From: Rubricella aquisinus
GTDB taxonomy: Bacteria > Pseudomonadota > Alphaproteobacteria > Rhodobacterales > Rhodobacteraceae
Direction of reading: 5' to 3'
Length of the DNA stretch: 64,000 nt
Assembly (NCBI RefSeq): GCF_014199445.1
Contig: NZ_JACIJS010000005.1
Coordinates: 275,926 to 339,925 of the forward strand
The position numbers were made by a program, and so were the translations under genes. Positions 25,933 to 34,286 of this stretch are shown here, piece by piece (position 1 is the first letter of the stretch; every line of letters starts with the position of its first letter). The notes under the pieces were generated by a model. That model saw only the letters and a list, made by a program, of their open reading frames with translations, was not told where the DNA came from and did not search any database.

Positions 25933-27303
25933 ATGACCGTCCTGACCAATATGCAGACCCGCGATGTCGAGGCCCTGCTGCATCCCTACACCAATGCTGT
26001 CACCCTGCGCCAAACCGGGGCCCATGTGATCGAGAGCGGCGAGGGTGTCTATGTCACGGATGCCGACGGCAAACGTTATATCGAAGGGATGGCCGGGCTG
26101 TGGTGCTGCGGCCTTGGCTTTGGCGATGCGGAACTGGTGGATGCGGCCAAGCAGCAGCTTGATAAGCTGCCCTACTATCACCTGTTCGGCGGCCGCTCCC
26201 ATGAGCCGGCGATCGAATTGGCCGAACGGATCAAGGATTTGATGCCGTCCATGGCGCGGGTGTTTTATCAATCCTCCGGCTCTGAGGCGAATGAGACCCA
26301 GATCAAGCTCGCTTGGTATTACAACAACGCGCGTGGCCGCCCCGAAAAGAAAAAGATCATCAGCCGCGTGCGGGGCTATCACGGGGTGAGTATCGTATCC
26401 GCGAGCCTCACCGGCCTGCCCTATAACCATAAATCCTTCGACCTGCCGGTGGACCGCATCCACCACACCTCAAACCCGCACCACTGGCGCGAGGCCCATG
26501 AGGGCGAGAGCGAGCGTGATTTCTCCGCCCGGCTGGCTGCCGAACTGGAGGAGATGATCCTCGCCGAAGGACCGGACACCGTTGCAGCCTTCATCGCGGA
26601 GCCTGTGATGGGCGCAGGCGGCGTCATCGTCCCGCCCGAAGGATACTTCGAGGCGATCATGCCGGTGCTGCACAAATATGACGTGCTGTGCATCGCGGAT
26701 GAGGTCATCTGCGGCTTTGCCCGCACGGGCGAATGGTTTGGTCACCAGAAACTGAATATGCAGCCCACCAGCGTGAGCATGGCCAAGCAGCTCACGGGTG
26801 GCTATGCGCCGCTCTCTGCCGTGGCGATCAATCAGGACATGGCCGACGCTATTGAGGCCCATTCGGGAGAGATCGGCATCTTTGGCCATGGCTTCACCTA
26901 TGGCGGGCATCCGATGGGTTGCGCGGTTGGTGTAGCGGCTCTCGACATCTACAAACGGCGCAACATTTTGGGCCATGTGCAAAGCATCGAAGCGGGCTTC
27001 CAGCGCCGCATCCGCTCCTATGCCGATCATCCGCTGGTGGGGGAGGCACGGGGCATCGGGCTTTTGGGTGCGCTGGAACTCAGCCCCGGCGGCAAGGCGA
27101 TGTTCGACCAACCCGGCAAAGTAGGCGCGAGGCTCGCCGCCGAACTGGTCAAGCATGGCGTGATCCTGCGCGCCATCGGCGACACGCTGGCCTTTTGCCC
27201 GCCCATGACGATCACCGAGGACGAATTGGAGGAAATGTTCGCCCCCATCGAGACCGCCCTCGACGCCACCCACCATTGGGCCAAGGCGGAAGGGATGATG
27301 TAG
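25933..27303 (+). CDS. Class III aminotransferase (omega-amino acid:pyruvate type)
   Basis: A 456-residue PLP enzyme of aminotransferase class III. Lys285 in SMAKQLTGGY is the Schiff-base lysine, Asp256 in IADEVICGF contacts the cofactor nitrogen, and SSGSEANE (114-121) binds phosphate. Enzymes of this type transfer amino groups from omega-amino acids, amines or taurine-like compounds to pyruvate or a similar keto acid; the exact donor cannot be told. The ribosome site GGGGAGAG lies before the ATG. A GFA-family gene follows two bases after its stop. Confidence 0.9.
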   Translation: MTVLTNMQTRDVEALLHPYTNAVTLRQTGAHVIESGEGVYVTDADGKRYIEGMAGLWCCGLGFGDAELVDAAKQQLDKLPYYHLFGGRSHEPAIELAERIKDLMPSMARVFYQSSGSEANETQIKLAWYYNNARGRPEKKKIISRVRGYHGVSIVSASLTGLPYNHKSFDLPVDRIHHTSNPHHWREAHEGESERDFSARLAAELEEMILAEGPDTVAAFIAEPVMGAGGVIVPPEGYFEAIMPVLHKYDVLCIADEVICGFARTGEWFGHQKLNMQPTSVSMAKQLTGGYAPLSAVAINQDMADAIEAHSGEIGIFGHGFTYGGHPMGCAVGVAALDIYKRRNILGHVQSIEAGFQRRIRSYADHPLVGEARGIGLLGALELSPGGKAMFDQPGKVGARLAAELVKHGVILRAIGDTLAFCPPMTITEDELEEMFAPIETALDATHHWAKAEGMM

Positions 27304-27305
27304 GC

Positions 27306-27701
27306 GTGTCTGATCGCGGACGCTGCCTATGCGGTCGTGTCGCGTTCAGCTTTGATGCGCCGCCTTCATGGGTCGTGAATTGCCATTGCGAAAGCTGTCG
27401 GCGGGCCACGGCGTCGCCCGTCACGACCTTTGTGGGCGTCCCATGGGGAGCATTCGAATGGACAGGGGAGGAACCAAAAGAATACGCGTCCTCCCCCGGT
27501 GTGACGCGCGACTTTTGCGGGACATGCGGAACACCAATGTTCTTCGCGGACGAACGGGATCGCGACAACATTCACCTGTATGTCGCCACGCTCATGGACC
27601 CCAACGCCATCCCACCCCAAGCGCATGTGCATACGGAAGAAGCGCTTGAATGGTTTACGATTTCTGATCACCTGCGCCGGTTTCCGGAGGCCGGGCAGTA
27701 G
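27306..27701 (+). CDS. GFA family protein (formaldehyde-activating enzyme-like)
   Basis: A 131-residue protein starting at GTG 27306. The cysteine pattern of the GFA zinc fold is complete: CLC near residue 7-9, CHCESC about 29-34 and FCGTCG about 75-80. Family members were named from glutathione-dependent formaldehyde-activating enzyme, but most are of unknown activity. The start is set two bases after the aminotransferase stop, and the gene is probably co-transcribed. Its last 47 bases overlap the convergent DUF2161 gene. Confidence 0.85.
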   Translation: MSDRGRCLCGRVAFSFDAPPSWVVNCHCESCRRATASPVTTFVGVPWGAFEWTGEEPKEYASSPGVTRDFCGTCGTPMFFADERDRDNIHLYVATLMDPNAIPPQAHVHTEEALEWFTISDHLRRFPEAGQ

Positions 27702-28329
27702 CCCGCCTCCCCGCCTTGGTCAGTCCGTAGATGCCAATGGCGACCCGCTCGAACCAGCCGTAATGGTTATCCGCCATAAGTCGCGTCGCGTTCGGCACGC
27801 CGGAGGATTTGGCAACGACCGCCCCTTTCAGTGGCCCATCCGCCAGCACCTGCGCACAGCGCAGCGCATCTTGCCTGTAGGCCGTCATCAGCCCGACGCG
27901 CGTTTGACCGCCCCTGTTCGGATCACCCTCCAGCCGCTGAAACTCGCGCAACAGGCGGGTGCGTTTCGCCTTTGACTTGCGCGGCGCATAGGGGCCCGGG
28001 TCCAGCATCACCTCCGCCACCCCATCGCGCAGCCGCACGGTGATCAGCCCCAGCCCCAGCCGGCGACACAACGCGGCATTCGCGCGAAAAGCCTTCCCGC
28101 GATGCCCGCCTTTGGGCCGAGGCACGGCAAGATAGACATGTTCCGTCACCGCCAGCCGCGCGATCCCCTGATGAAACAGGGCAAGGGAAAAGGCGGTCTT
28201 GATCTCAACAATGACCATGGCGTCACCGCGCAGGGCCACCACATCGGCAGCCCCAATTTCGCCTTTGACCTCATACCCTTGCGCTTCCAAAAGCGCCTTG
28301 ATCGCCGGGTAAAGATCACTCTCTTGCAT
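27655..28329 (-). CDS. DUF2161 family protein (PD-(D/E)XK-like)
   Basis: A protein of 224 residues from the start MQESDLYPAIKALLEAQGY, which is how the family usually begins; an in-frame ATG at 28371 would add 14 residues. The region GEIGAADVVALRGDAMVIVEIKTAF has the D-x(n)-E-x-K pattern of PD-(D/E)XK nucleases, with Asp, Glu and Lys in place. Function is unknown; a nuclease or DNA-binding role is inference. The arginine/lysine-rich C-terminal half has an HTH-like region. The 3' end overlaps the convergent GFA gene by 47 bases. Confidence 0.8.
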   Translation of the reverse strand: MQESDLYPAIKALLEAQGYEVKGEIGAADVVALRGDAMVIVEIKTAFSLALFHQGIARLAVTEHVYLAVPRPKGGHRGKAFRANAALCRRLGLGLITVRLRDGVAEVMLDPGPYAPRKSKAKRTRLLREFQRLEGDPNRGGQTRVGLMTAYRQDALRCAQVLADGPLKGAVVAKSSGVPNATRLMADNHYGWFERVAIGIYGLTKAGRRATARPPETGAGDQKS

Positions 28330-28421
28330 CGCAGCGTTTACCATCCCCTTTGCTACCGCGCCCGCAGCCATGATGGAACCCGCCCCAGCGCAGACCCGTT
28401 ATCCAGCGAAAGGAGGACGAT

Positions 28422-28682
28422 ATGGCCGATCATGGCAAAGCGATCAAAAACGACGATACCTATGAGGCCCTGCGCGACAAGGGATACGGCAAGTCCAAAG
28501 CCGCCGCGATTGCGAATGCGCAAGCAAATGACGACATGAACCCGTCCGAAAAGGGCGGCAAGCGCCCCCCTTACGAGGACTGGTCGCTCAACGACCTGCG
28601 CAAACGGGCGCAGGAATTGGGCATCACCAATCGCTGGGACATGCGCAAAAACGAACTGATCGAGGCATTGCGAAACCAATGA
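28422..28682 (+). CDS. Small Rho-N-like domain protein
   Basis: An 86-residue protein. The first part, with GKAIKNDDTYEALRDKGYGKSKAA, matches a short conserved family seen in many soil and marine bacteria. The C-terminal 40 residues (LNDLRKRAQELGI...RKNELIEALR) form a Rho-termination-factor N-terminal / SAP-like helix pair, suggesting nucleic-acid binding. A perfect AAAGGAGG ribosome site lies a few bases upstream. It overlaps the next gene by ATGA, so the two are translated together. Stress-related expression is plausible but not shown. Confidence 0.8.
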   Translation: MADHGKAIKNDDTYEALRDKGYGKSKAAAIANAQANDDMNPSEKGGKRPPYEDWSLNDLRKRAQELGITNRWDMRKNELIEALRNQ

Positions 28683-29014
28683 GCAAATCACGAGACGACA
28701 TCTGGGACGAATGGCAAAAGCTCGTCAACATGGCCCCGCAGGAACTGTCCGACTGGCTCGATACGGATGAAAGCCATGCTGTTGGCGACAGTGACACAGG
28801 TGAGAGCACTGGCCACAAATCCGGCCGTAAGATCGTCAAGATCAAGCGCACCAACAAAGACGACCTGACCGAAGAGCAATGGTCCCATATGGGCAAGGTC
28901 GTTGGCTACATCAATCGTCACTTGGCACAGGGCGGGCCAGAGAGCGGCGTGAAAGACAGCGCATGGCGCCATTCCCTGATGAACTGGGGCCATGATCCCC
29001 TCAAATCTGCATAG
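28679..29014 (+). CDS. DUF3140 family protein
   Basis: A 111-residue protein of the DUF3140 group: IWDEWQKLVNMAPQELSDWL at the start and WSHMGKVVGYINRHL followed by WRHSLMNWGHDPLK at the end. It pairs with the Rho-N-like gene in many genomes, and here overlaps it by 4 bases. The family is small, soluble and of unknown function; pairing with a nucleic-acid-binding partner suggests a DNA-related role (inference). Confidence 0.85.
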   Translation: MSKSRDDIWDEWQKLVNMAPQELSDWLDTDESHAVGDSDTGESTGHKSGRKIVKIKRTNKDDLTEEQWSHMGKVVGYINRHLAQGGPESGVKDSAWRHSLMNWGHDPLKSA

Positions 29015-29068
29015 CGGCATTGCGCCCACGGCGCTGGACAGGCGCGGCCCGGTCAGCGATGCAGGGGA

Positions 29069-30010
29069 ATGTCTGAGCCGATCACATATGCCAATCCGCT
29101 GCGCGGCATCGCGTTCAAGGTCATCGCCGTGGCCCTGTTCATGGCGATGGCCACCTGTATCAAGGCGGTCGCCGATCATGTGCCGCCCGGCCAGACGGTG
29201 TTTTTCCGCTCGCTCTTTGCCATTCCGGTGATCCTGATCTGGCTTGGCCTTGCGCATAATCTGCGCGACGGGCTGAAAACCGCGAACCCGATGGGCCATT
29301 TCTGGCGCGGGCTTGTGGGCACCACCGCGATGGGCCTGTCCTTTGCGGCCCTTGGCCTTTTGCCGCTGCCCGAGGTGACCGCGATCGGCTATGCCGCACC
29401 GCTCCTTGTGGTGATCTTCGCCGCGATGTTTCTGGGGGAGGAGGTGCGCCTCTTTCGCCTTTCAGCGGTGGCATTGGGGTTGGTGGGCGTGGTGATCGTC
29501 CTGTCCCCGCGCCTGTCGGTCTTGCGCGATGGTTCCGCCACGGACACCGAAGCGCTTGGCGCGCTCCTGATGCTGATGTCAGCGGTGTTCATGGCGCTGG
29601 CGCAAATCTTTGTCCGCAAACTGACCCTGACGGAGAAGACGCCTGCGATTGTGTTCTGGTTTTCGGTCTCGGCCTCCAGCCTCGCCCTGCTGACGATCCC
29701 GTTCGGCTGGGTCATGCCCACTGGCGGTGAATTCGCCCTTTTGATCCTTGCGGGACTTTTGGGCGGCGTGGCGCAGATTTTCCTCACGAACAGCTACCGC
29801 ATGGCCCCGGCCTCCGTGATCGCGCCGTTTGAATATGTGTCCATGCTGATGGCGCTTGCCGTTGGCTACACGCTGTTTGACGAGGTGCCGACGCGCACGA
29901 TGCTGATCGGGGCGAGCCTTGTGATGGCAGCGGGCCTGTTGATCATCTGGCGGGAGCGGCAATTGGGCATCCGCCGTGGATCGCGCCGCGCGCTGACGCC
30001 ACAGGGTTGA
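29069..30010 (+). CDS. DMT superfamily (EamA) transporter
   Basis: A 313-residue inner-membrane protein with ten predicted helices in two EamA repeats. The first repeat shows KAVADHVPPGQTVFFRSLFA and LPLPEVTAIGYAAPLLV, the second FEYVSMLMALAVGY. Proteins of this branch resemble RhaT/S-adenosylmethionine-type exporters, but the substrate is unknown. The start at 29069 follows AGGGGA closely. It is in the same direction as the DUF952-pyrD genes downstream, 32 bases away. Confidence 0.88.
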   Translation: MSEPITYANPLRGIAFKVIAVALFMAMATCIKAVADHVPPGQTVFFRSLFAIPVILIWLGLAHNLRDGLKTANPMGHFWRGLVGTTAMGLSFAALGLLPLPEVTAIGYAAPLLVVIFAAMFLGEEVRLFRLSAVALGLVGVVIVLSPRLSVLRDGSATDTEALGALLMLMSAVFMALAQIFVRKLTLTEKTPAIVFWFSVSASSLALLTIPFGWVMPTGGEFALLILAGLLGGVAQIFLTNSYRMAPASVIAPFEYVSMLMALAVGYTLFDEVPTRTMLIGASLVMAAGLLIIWRERQLGIRRGSRRALTPQG

Positions 30011-30042
30011 CCCGCGCAGCACTTCACGGCACATGACGGCCC

Positions 30043-30378
30043 ATGATGATTTATAAGATTTTCCGGGCCGATGAATGGGCCGCACTCCAGCGTGACGGGC
30101 AAACCGAGGGCGCGCCCATCGACCTTGCCGATGGCTATATCCACTTCTCAACCAAAGAGACGGTGGCGGAGACGGCTGCCAAATATTTTGCCGCGGCTGA
30201 GGGGCTTGTCCTGCTCGCCGCGGACCCCGACACGTTCGGTGCCGCCCTGAAATGGGAGCCCGCGCGCGGCGGCGTGCTGTTCCCGCATCTCTATCGCAGC
30301 CTGACCATGGCGGATGTGGCGTGGGTCGCGGACCTGCCGCTTGGGCCAGAGGGTCACATTTTCCCGGATCTGACATGA
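30043..30378 (+). CDS. DUF952 family protein
   Basis: A 111-residue protein that opens with [16 protein letters not shown] and contains [20 protein letters not shown], the DUF952 signature. The family resembles ADP-ribosyltransferase-like folds (by literature), with no proven activity. It overlaps pyrD by ATGA (30375-30378), an arrangement common in alphaproteobacteria, so both are expressed together. Confidence 0.88.
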   Translation: MMIYKIFRADEWAALQRDGQTEGAPIDLADGYIHFSTKETVAETAAKYFAAAEGLVLLAADPDTFGAALKWEPARGGVLFPHLYRSLTMADVAWVADLPLGPEGHIFPDLT

Positions 30379-31406
30379 CCCTTGAGCAAATCGGCCTGCC
30401 GCTCCTGCGCGCCTTTGACCCTGAAACGGCCCATGGGCTGGCCATTCGGGCACTGCGCGCAGGCCTTGCCCCCCAGCCCGGCCCGGTCACGTCCGCGCGG
30501 CTTGCAACCACGGTGGCGGGATTGCACCTGCCCAACCCGGTGGGCCTTGCCGCCGGGTTCGACAAGAATGCACAAGCCGTCCAGCCGCTCCTCAACGCGG
30601 GATTTGGCTTTATCGAAGTGGGTGCCGCGACCCCGCGCCCGCAACCCGGCAACCCCAAACCGCGCCTGTTCCGGCTGAGCGAGGATCACGCCGCGATCAA
30701 CCGGTTTGGCTTTAACAATGACGGGATGGAGGCGATTGCCAAACGGCTGGAGGCCCCTCGCACCGGCATTCTCGGCATCAACCTTGGGGCAAACAAGGAC
30801 AGCGCCGACCGGGCGGTGGATTTCGCGACCGTGCTCTCGCGCATGGCGCATCTGGTGGATTTCGCCACTGTGAACGTGTCCTCGCCCAATACCGAAAAGC
30901 TGCGCGATCTTCAGGGCCCTGCCGCACTCTCCGCCCTGTTGGAGCGGGTGATGGCGGTGCGCGGGACAACCCCGGTCTTCCTCAAGATTGCGCCGGACCT
31001 TACCGATCAGGACATCGCGGACATTGCGCGCGTGGCGCGGGATGCGGGCATTCAGGGCATCATCGCGACCAACACAACGCTGAACCGCGATGGCCTCACC
31101 AGCCCCCACCGGGTGCAAAAGGGCGGCCTGTCGGGTGCGCCCTTGATGGACCGTGCAACAGAAGTGCTGCGCCAACTCTATACCGAGACGGATGGCACCA
31201 TTCCCCTCATCGGCGTGGGCGGCATCGCCTCCGGCGCGGATGCTTATGCCAAGATCCGCGCGGGCGCCTCTGCCGTGCAACTCTACACGGCCCTTGTGTT
31301 TCATGGCATTGGCCTTGCGGCCCGCATCGCGCGTGATCTGGATGCGCTCCTGCAGGCGGATGGGTTTGCGCATGTCAGTGCAGCCATTGGCGCGGACCAC
31401 ACATAA
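30375..31406 (+). CDS. pyrD: Dihydroorotate dehydrogenase (quinone)
   Basis: A 343-residue class 2 enzyme that oxidises dihydroorotate to orotate in pyrimidine synthesis, with FMN and membrane quinone. Visible are the N-terminal amphipathic helix, [10 protein letters not shown], the catalytic serine loop VNVSSPNT, and the FMN phosphate region IGVGGIASG. Length is normal. Start at ATG 30375, coupled to DUF952. Its stop codon is merged with copy 2 of the repeated TTCACTTTCT element. Confidence 0.96.
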   Translation: MTLEQIGLPLLRAFDPETAHGLAIRALRAGLAPQPGPVTSARLATTVAGLHLPNPVGLAAGFDKNAQAVQPLLNAGFGFIEVGAATPRPQPGNPKPRLFRLSEDHAAINRFGFNNDGMEAIAKRLEAPRTGILGINLGANKDSADRAVDFATVLSRMAHLVDFATVNVSSPNTEKLRDLQGPAALSALLERVMAVRGTTPVFLKIAPDLTDQDIADIARVARDAGIQGIIATNTTLNRDGLTSPHRVQKGGLSGAPLMDRATEVLRQLYTETDGTIPLIGVGGIASGADAYAKIRAGASAVQLYTALVFHGIGLAARIARDLDALLQADGFAHVSAAIGADHT

Positions 31407-31459
31407 TTCACTTTCTCCAAATATGCCTAGCGGGGTGAATGGCGGGCGCAGGCCCGCCA
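31407..31459 (+). repeat. Stop-adjacent repeat element, copy 2
   Basis: TTCACTTTCTCCAAATAT (31407-31424) starts directly at the pyrD stop. A GC stem TGGCGGGC/GCCCGCCA follows (31440-31447 and 31452-31459). Same layout as copies at 6748 and 63892. It lies where ccmA and ccmB might have been expected upstream of ccmC. Confidence 0.6.
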
Positions 31460-31460
31460 G

Positions 31461-31485
31461 AGGGGGCGGCAATGAGCCCCCTTTG
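31461..31485 (+). terminator. Second hairpin between pyrD and ccmC
   Basis: AGGGGGC (31461-31467) and GCCCCCT (31476-31482) make a 7-bp stem with an 8-base loop, followed by TTG. With the stem at 31440-31459 this gives two hairpins in series before ccmC. Together they probably end the DUF952-pyrD message. Confidence 0.5.
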
Positions 31486-31550
31486 CCCGCTATCAAAACC
31501 GTGACACGCCGCCGCTGGACGCGCCCGCTGCCGCAGGATACATCTGGCCT

Positions 31551-32285
31551 ATGTCGTTTTGGGAATTTGCAAATCCGGTCCGATTCAACCGTCTGGCCAC
31601 CCGCACCCTGCCTTGGCTTGCCGGGGCGACCGCGCTGTGCCTTGGGATTGGCCTGATCTGGGGCTTTTTCTTCACGCCTGACGATTATCAGCAGGGCTCC
31701 ACGGTCAAGATCATTTATATTCATGTCCCCTCGGCAATGATGGCGATCAATGCGTGGTTCATGATGTTTGCCACCTCGCTTGTCTGGCTCATTCGCCGCC
31801 ACCATGTCAGCGCGCTCGCCGCGCGGGCGGCGGCCCCGATTGGCGCGGTTATGACGCTGATCGCACTCTTTACCGGGGCGATCTGGGGACAGCCGATGTG
31901 GGGCACCTATTGGGAATGGGATCCGCGCCTCACGTCCTTCATGGTGCTGTTCATCTTCTATCTGGGCTATATCGCGCTTTGGGAGGCGATTGAGGATCCG
32001 GACAAGGCCGCCGATCTGACGGCCGTCTTGTGCATGGTGGGCAGCGTTTTCGCGGCCCTCTCCCGCTGGGCCGTGCAGTTCTGGAACCAGGGCCTGCATC
32101 AGGGCGCGTCCCTGTCCCTCGATAAGGAGGAGAACGTGGCGGATGTGTTCTACTTCCCGCTTCTGGTGTGCCTTGCGGGCTTCGTGCTTCTGTTTGTCAC
32201 GCTTGTCGTCCTGCGCACCCGGACCGAGATTAGGGCAAGGCGCGCCATGGCGCTGATGCAACGCGAAGGGGAGCATTCCGCATGA
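31551..32285 (+). CDS. ccmC: Heme exporter permease CcmC
   Basis: A 244-residue, six-helix membrane protein of system I cytochrome c maturation. The tryptophan-rich heme motif WGTYWEWDPRLTS is intact, and the histidine of YIHVPSAM is in the usual axial-ligand position. CcmC loads heme on to the chaperone CcmE. It overlaps ccmD by ATGA. ccmA and ccmB, which usually come first, are not present in the 150 bases upstream or elsewhere in the window. Confidence 0.96.
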   Translation: MSFWEFANPVRFNRLATRTLPWLAGATALCLGIGLIWGFFFTPDDYQQGSTVKIIYIHVPSAMMAINAWFMMFATSLVWLIRRHHVSALAARAAAPIGAVMTLIALFTGAIWGQPMWGTYWEWDPRLTSFMVLFIFYLGYIALWEAIEDPDKAADLTAVLCMVGSVFAALSRWAVQFWNQGLHQGASLSLDKEENVADVFYFPLLVCLAGFVLLFVTLVVLRTRTEIRARRAMALMQREGEHSA

Positions 32286-32443
32286 TCGACCTTGGACCTT
32301 ATGGCTTTTATGTCCTGTCCGCCTATGGCGTGACTCTGACCCTGATCGCAGCCCTCGTGCTGCAATCTGTCCGCCGGTCCGAAAAGGTCCGGATCGAGCT
32401 GGAGGCGCTTGAGGCGCGGCGGGGGCGCACCCCGCGTGGCTGA
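32282..32443 (+). CDS. ccmD: Heme exporter protein CcmD
   Basis: A 53-residue single-helix protein that holds CcmC and CcmE together. The segment DLGPYGFYVLSAYGVTLTL with a following basic stretch RRSEKVRIELE is typical. Its start lies inside the end of ccmC and its stop lies inside the start of ccmG, so all three are coupled. Found by reading the frame between the two larger genes. Confidence 0.93.
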   Translation: MIDLGPYGFYVLSAYGVTLTLIAALVLQSVRRSEKVRIELEALEARRGRTPRG

Positions 32444-32981
32444 GGAAAAGCAAAAGGTCAGCCGCCTTGCCTTTGCCGTGCCAGCGGTGTTTTTCGCGCT
32501 CGTGGGCGTGTTTGTCTGGGGGCTGAACAATTCGTCTGAAGAATTGCCGTCAACCCTTATCGCGCAAACCGCGCCGCCGCTCACGCTGACCCCCCTTGGC
32601 ACAAGCCCAACGCCCACCGATGCCGATTTGCGCACGGATGGGGTGAAGATCGTGAATTTCTGGGCAAGCTGGTGCGCGCCCTGCCGGGTGGAGCATCCGA
32701 TCCTGATGGACCTTGCCGCGGAAGGCATCCCGATCATCGGCGTAAACTACAAGGATCAGCCCGAAAACGCGCTTGGCTTCCTCAATGAGCTTGGCGATCC
32801 CTATGCGCAGATCGGCGCCGATGCGAATGGGCGCAATGGTATCGAATGGGGGCTATATGGCGTGCCGGAAACTTTCGTGATTGATGGCGACGGCAATGTG
32901 GTCCTGCGGTTTCCCGGCCCCGTGACGGAAAGTGTGCTCAACAGCCGCATCCGCCCCGCGATCGAAGAGGCGCGGCGCTAA
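32436..32981 (+). CDS. ccmG: Thiol:disulfide interchange protein CcmG/DsbE
   Basis: A 181-residue membrane-anchored thioredoxin-like protein: one N-terminal helix (about 10-30), then the redox site WASWCAPCRVEH and the family block YGVPETFVIDGDGNV. It keeps apocytochrome c cysteines reduced for heme attachment. The start is GTG at 32436, overlapping the ccmD stop by eight bases. Its stop overlaps the stop of a convergent gene by four bases. Confidence 0.95.
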   Translation: MAEEKQKVSRLAFAVPAVFFALVGVFVWGLNNSSEELPSTLIAQTAPPLTLTPLGTSPTPTDADLRTDGVKIVNFWASWCAPCRVEHPILMDLAAEGIPIIGVNYKDQPENALGFLNELGDPYAQIGADANGRNGIEWGLYGVPETFVIDGDGNVVLRFPGPVTESVLNSRIRPAIEEARR

Positions 32982-33682
32982 ACCCCGGCCACCCGGAGCC
33001 ACATCGCATCCAGCGCATCAAGAGCGGCAACGTCGAAACGATCCGCCTCCAGCCAGTATTGTCCTGACGGGACCATATAGCCCAGCGCGGCCTCTCGTGC
33101 CAAAGGGGCCGCCGGATCAAAGCGGCCCGGCGTCACTGCATCCAGTTCCGCCAAACCCGCCCGTGGATAGACAAGCCTGCTCTCATCCGCTTCGGACAGA
33201 TTGACCATCGCGCATCCCTGCATTGCCGCTATCACCATCAGCCGCGCGGATTTCGCCTCCAAGGAGCGTAAGGTGATATCCTTTCGCAACGGATCGGCGG
33301 TGCCGGTGCCATAGAAATGCGTGTCCTGATCCGGCTCATAGACCATGTCGCAGCCCACCGTCGCGATCAGCGATGGCTTGAGCGCATGAAGTGCCCAATA
33401 GGCCGCCGTGAAGGCCATGGTCCCCCCGGCATACACAAACCCACCCAGCGCGTTTTGCGCCGGAACGTAATCCCGGTCGGAAATGATGATCTGCTCTGAC
33501 CCCAGCAGGGGCGGCAACCGATCGAGCGGGAAATCGCCCGCATGGACCAACACGTCCCAATCGGGCCGCACGCGCCACGCGTTGTTGATCACAACGATGT
33601 GGCTGAACCCGTCCCGCGCCCAATCCCGCGCGGCCACGACATTCGGGCCGCTGCCCAGAAGAAGGACACGATTGCCCGGCAC
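32978..33682 (-). CDS. Hypothetical protein with Rossmann-like N-terminus
   Basis: A 234-residue soluble protein. It starts MPGNRVLLLGSGPNVVAA, with a glycine-rich loop as in Rossmann folds, followed by HIVVINNAWRVRPDWDVLVHAGDFP. This resembles the DUF115/glycosyltransferase-like group that acts on sugar nucleotides, but the match is by eye and weak. A later segment ATVGCDMVYEPDQDTHFYG may belong to a sugar or metal site. It lies one base from yciB and may be co-transcribed with it. Function is not assigned. Confidence 0.6.
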   Translation of the reverse strand: MPGNRVLLLGSGPNVVAARDWARDGFSHIVVINNAWRVRPDWDVLVHAGDFPLDRLPPLLGSEQIIISDRDYVPAQNALGGFVYAGGTMAFTAAYWALHALKPSLIATVGCDMVYEPDQDTHFYGTGTADPLRKDITLRSLEAKSARLMVIAAMQGCAMVNLSEADESRLVYPRAGLAELDAVTPGRFDPAAPLAREAALGYMVPSGQYWLEADRFDVAALDALDAMWLRVAGV

Positions 33683-34285
33683 CTAGCCCGCGTCCTCGTC
33701 GATCATATGCTTGCGCAACAGCGGAAACTGCGTGGCAAGGAACAAGAAAGTCAGGATCATCTGCCCGAATGTATCAAGCCAGATCCAGACCTCTTCGGAA
33801 AAGCCGCGCCAGATGATTTCGTTGAACACCGCCATGAAGGCGAAGAAAAACACCCAGTTGCGGGTGAATTTCATCCAGCCTTCGTCATCCAGCGCCATCG
33901 TCTCCCCCATCAGGTATTGCAGATAGGAGCGGCCTTGCACGAACAACCCGACGCCAAGGATAAAGGCAAACATGCCATAGACTACCGTTGGCCGCATTTT
34001 GGTGAACGTGTCATCATTGAGCCAGACGGTCAGCCCGCCAAACACAACCACGATGATCGCCGTGAACACCGCCATACGCGGCAGCGTCCGTGTCAGCGAC
34101 CAACTGACCGCCATGGAAACGAGCATCAGCGGCACAAACACCATCGTCGCCGCAACGACCCCGCCATATTCCACGCCGCCCAGCGTGATCCCGTCAGAGA
34201 ACCGCTGATAGGCGAAGAAATACACGGCGACCGGCCCAATCTCCAACAGGAGTTTCAGCAAGGGGTTAATCTGCTTCTCGGCCAT
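33683..34285 (-). CDS. yciB: Inner membrane-spanning protein YciB / septation protein A
   Basis: A 200-residue membrane protein with five to six helices. The start MAEKQINPLLKLLLEIGPV and the block PTVVYGMFAFILGVGLF are typical of the YciB/IspZ family, which supports cell envelope integrity and septation. The start at 34285 lies one base after the stop of the upstream DMT transporter gene. The order ccm genes - yciB - DMT - ftsY is common in Rhodobacteraceae. Confidence 0.92.
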   Translation of the reverse strand: MAEKQINPLLKLLLEIGPVAVYFFAYQRFSDGITLGGVEYGGVVAATMVFVPLMLVSMAVSWSLTRTLPRMAVFTAIIVVVFGGLTVWLNDDTFTKMRPTVVYGMFAFILGVGLFVQGRSYLQYLMGETMALDDEGWMKFTRNWVFFFAFMAVFNEIIWRGFSEEVWIWLDTFGQMILTFLFLATQFPLLRKHMIDEDAG

Positions 34286-34286
34286 G

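Noticed and set aside
30354..32453. A 699-codon open frame on the minus strand
   Set aside because: It is antisense to pyrD and the ccm genes, rich in Arg/Gly/His with no domain; a shadow of high-GC coding DNA.
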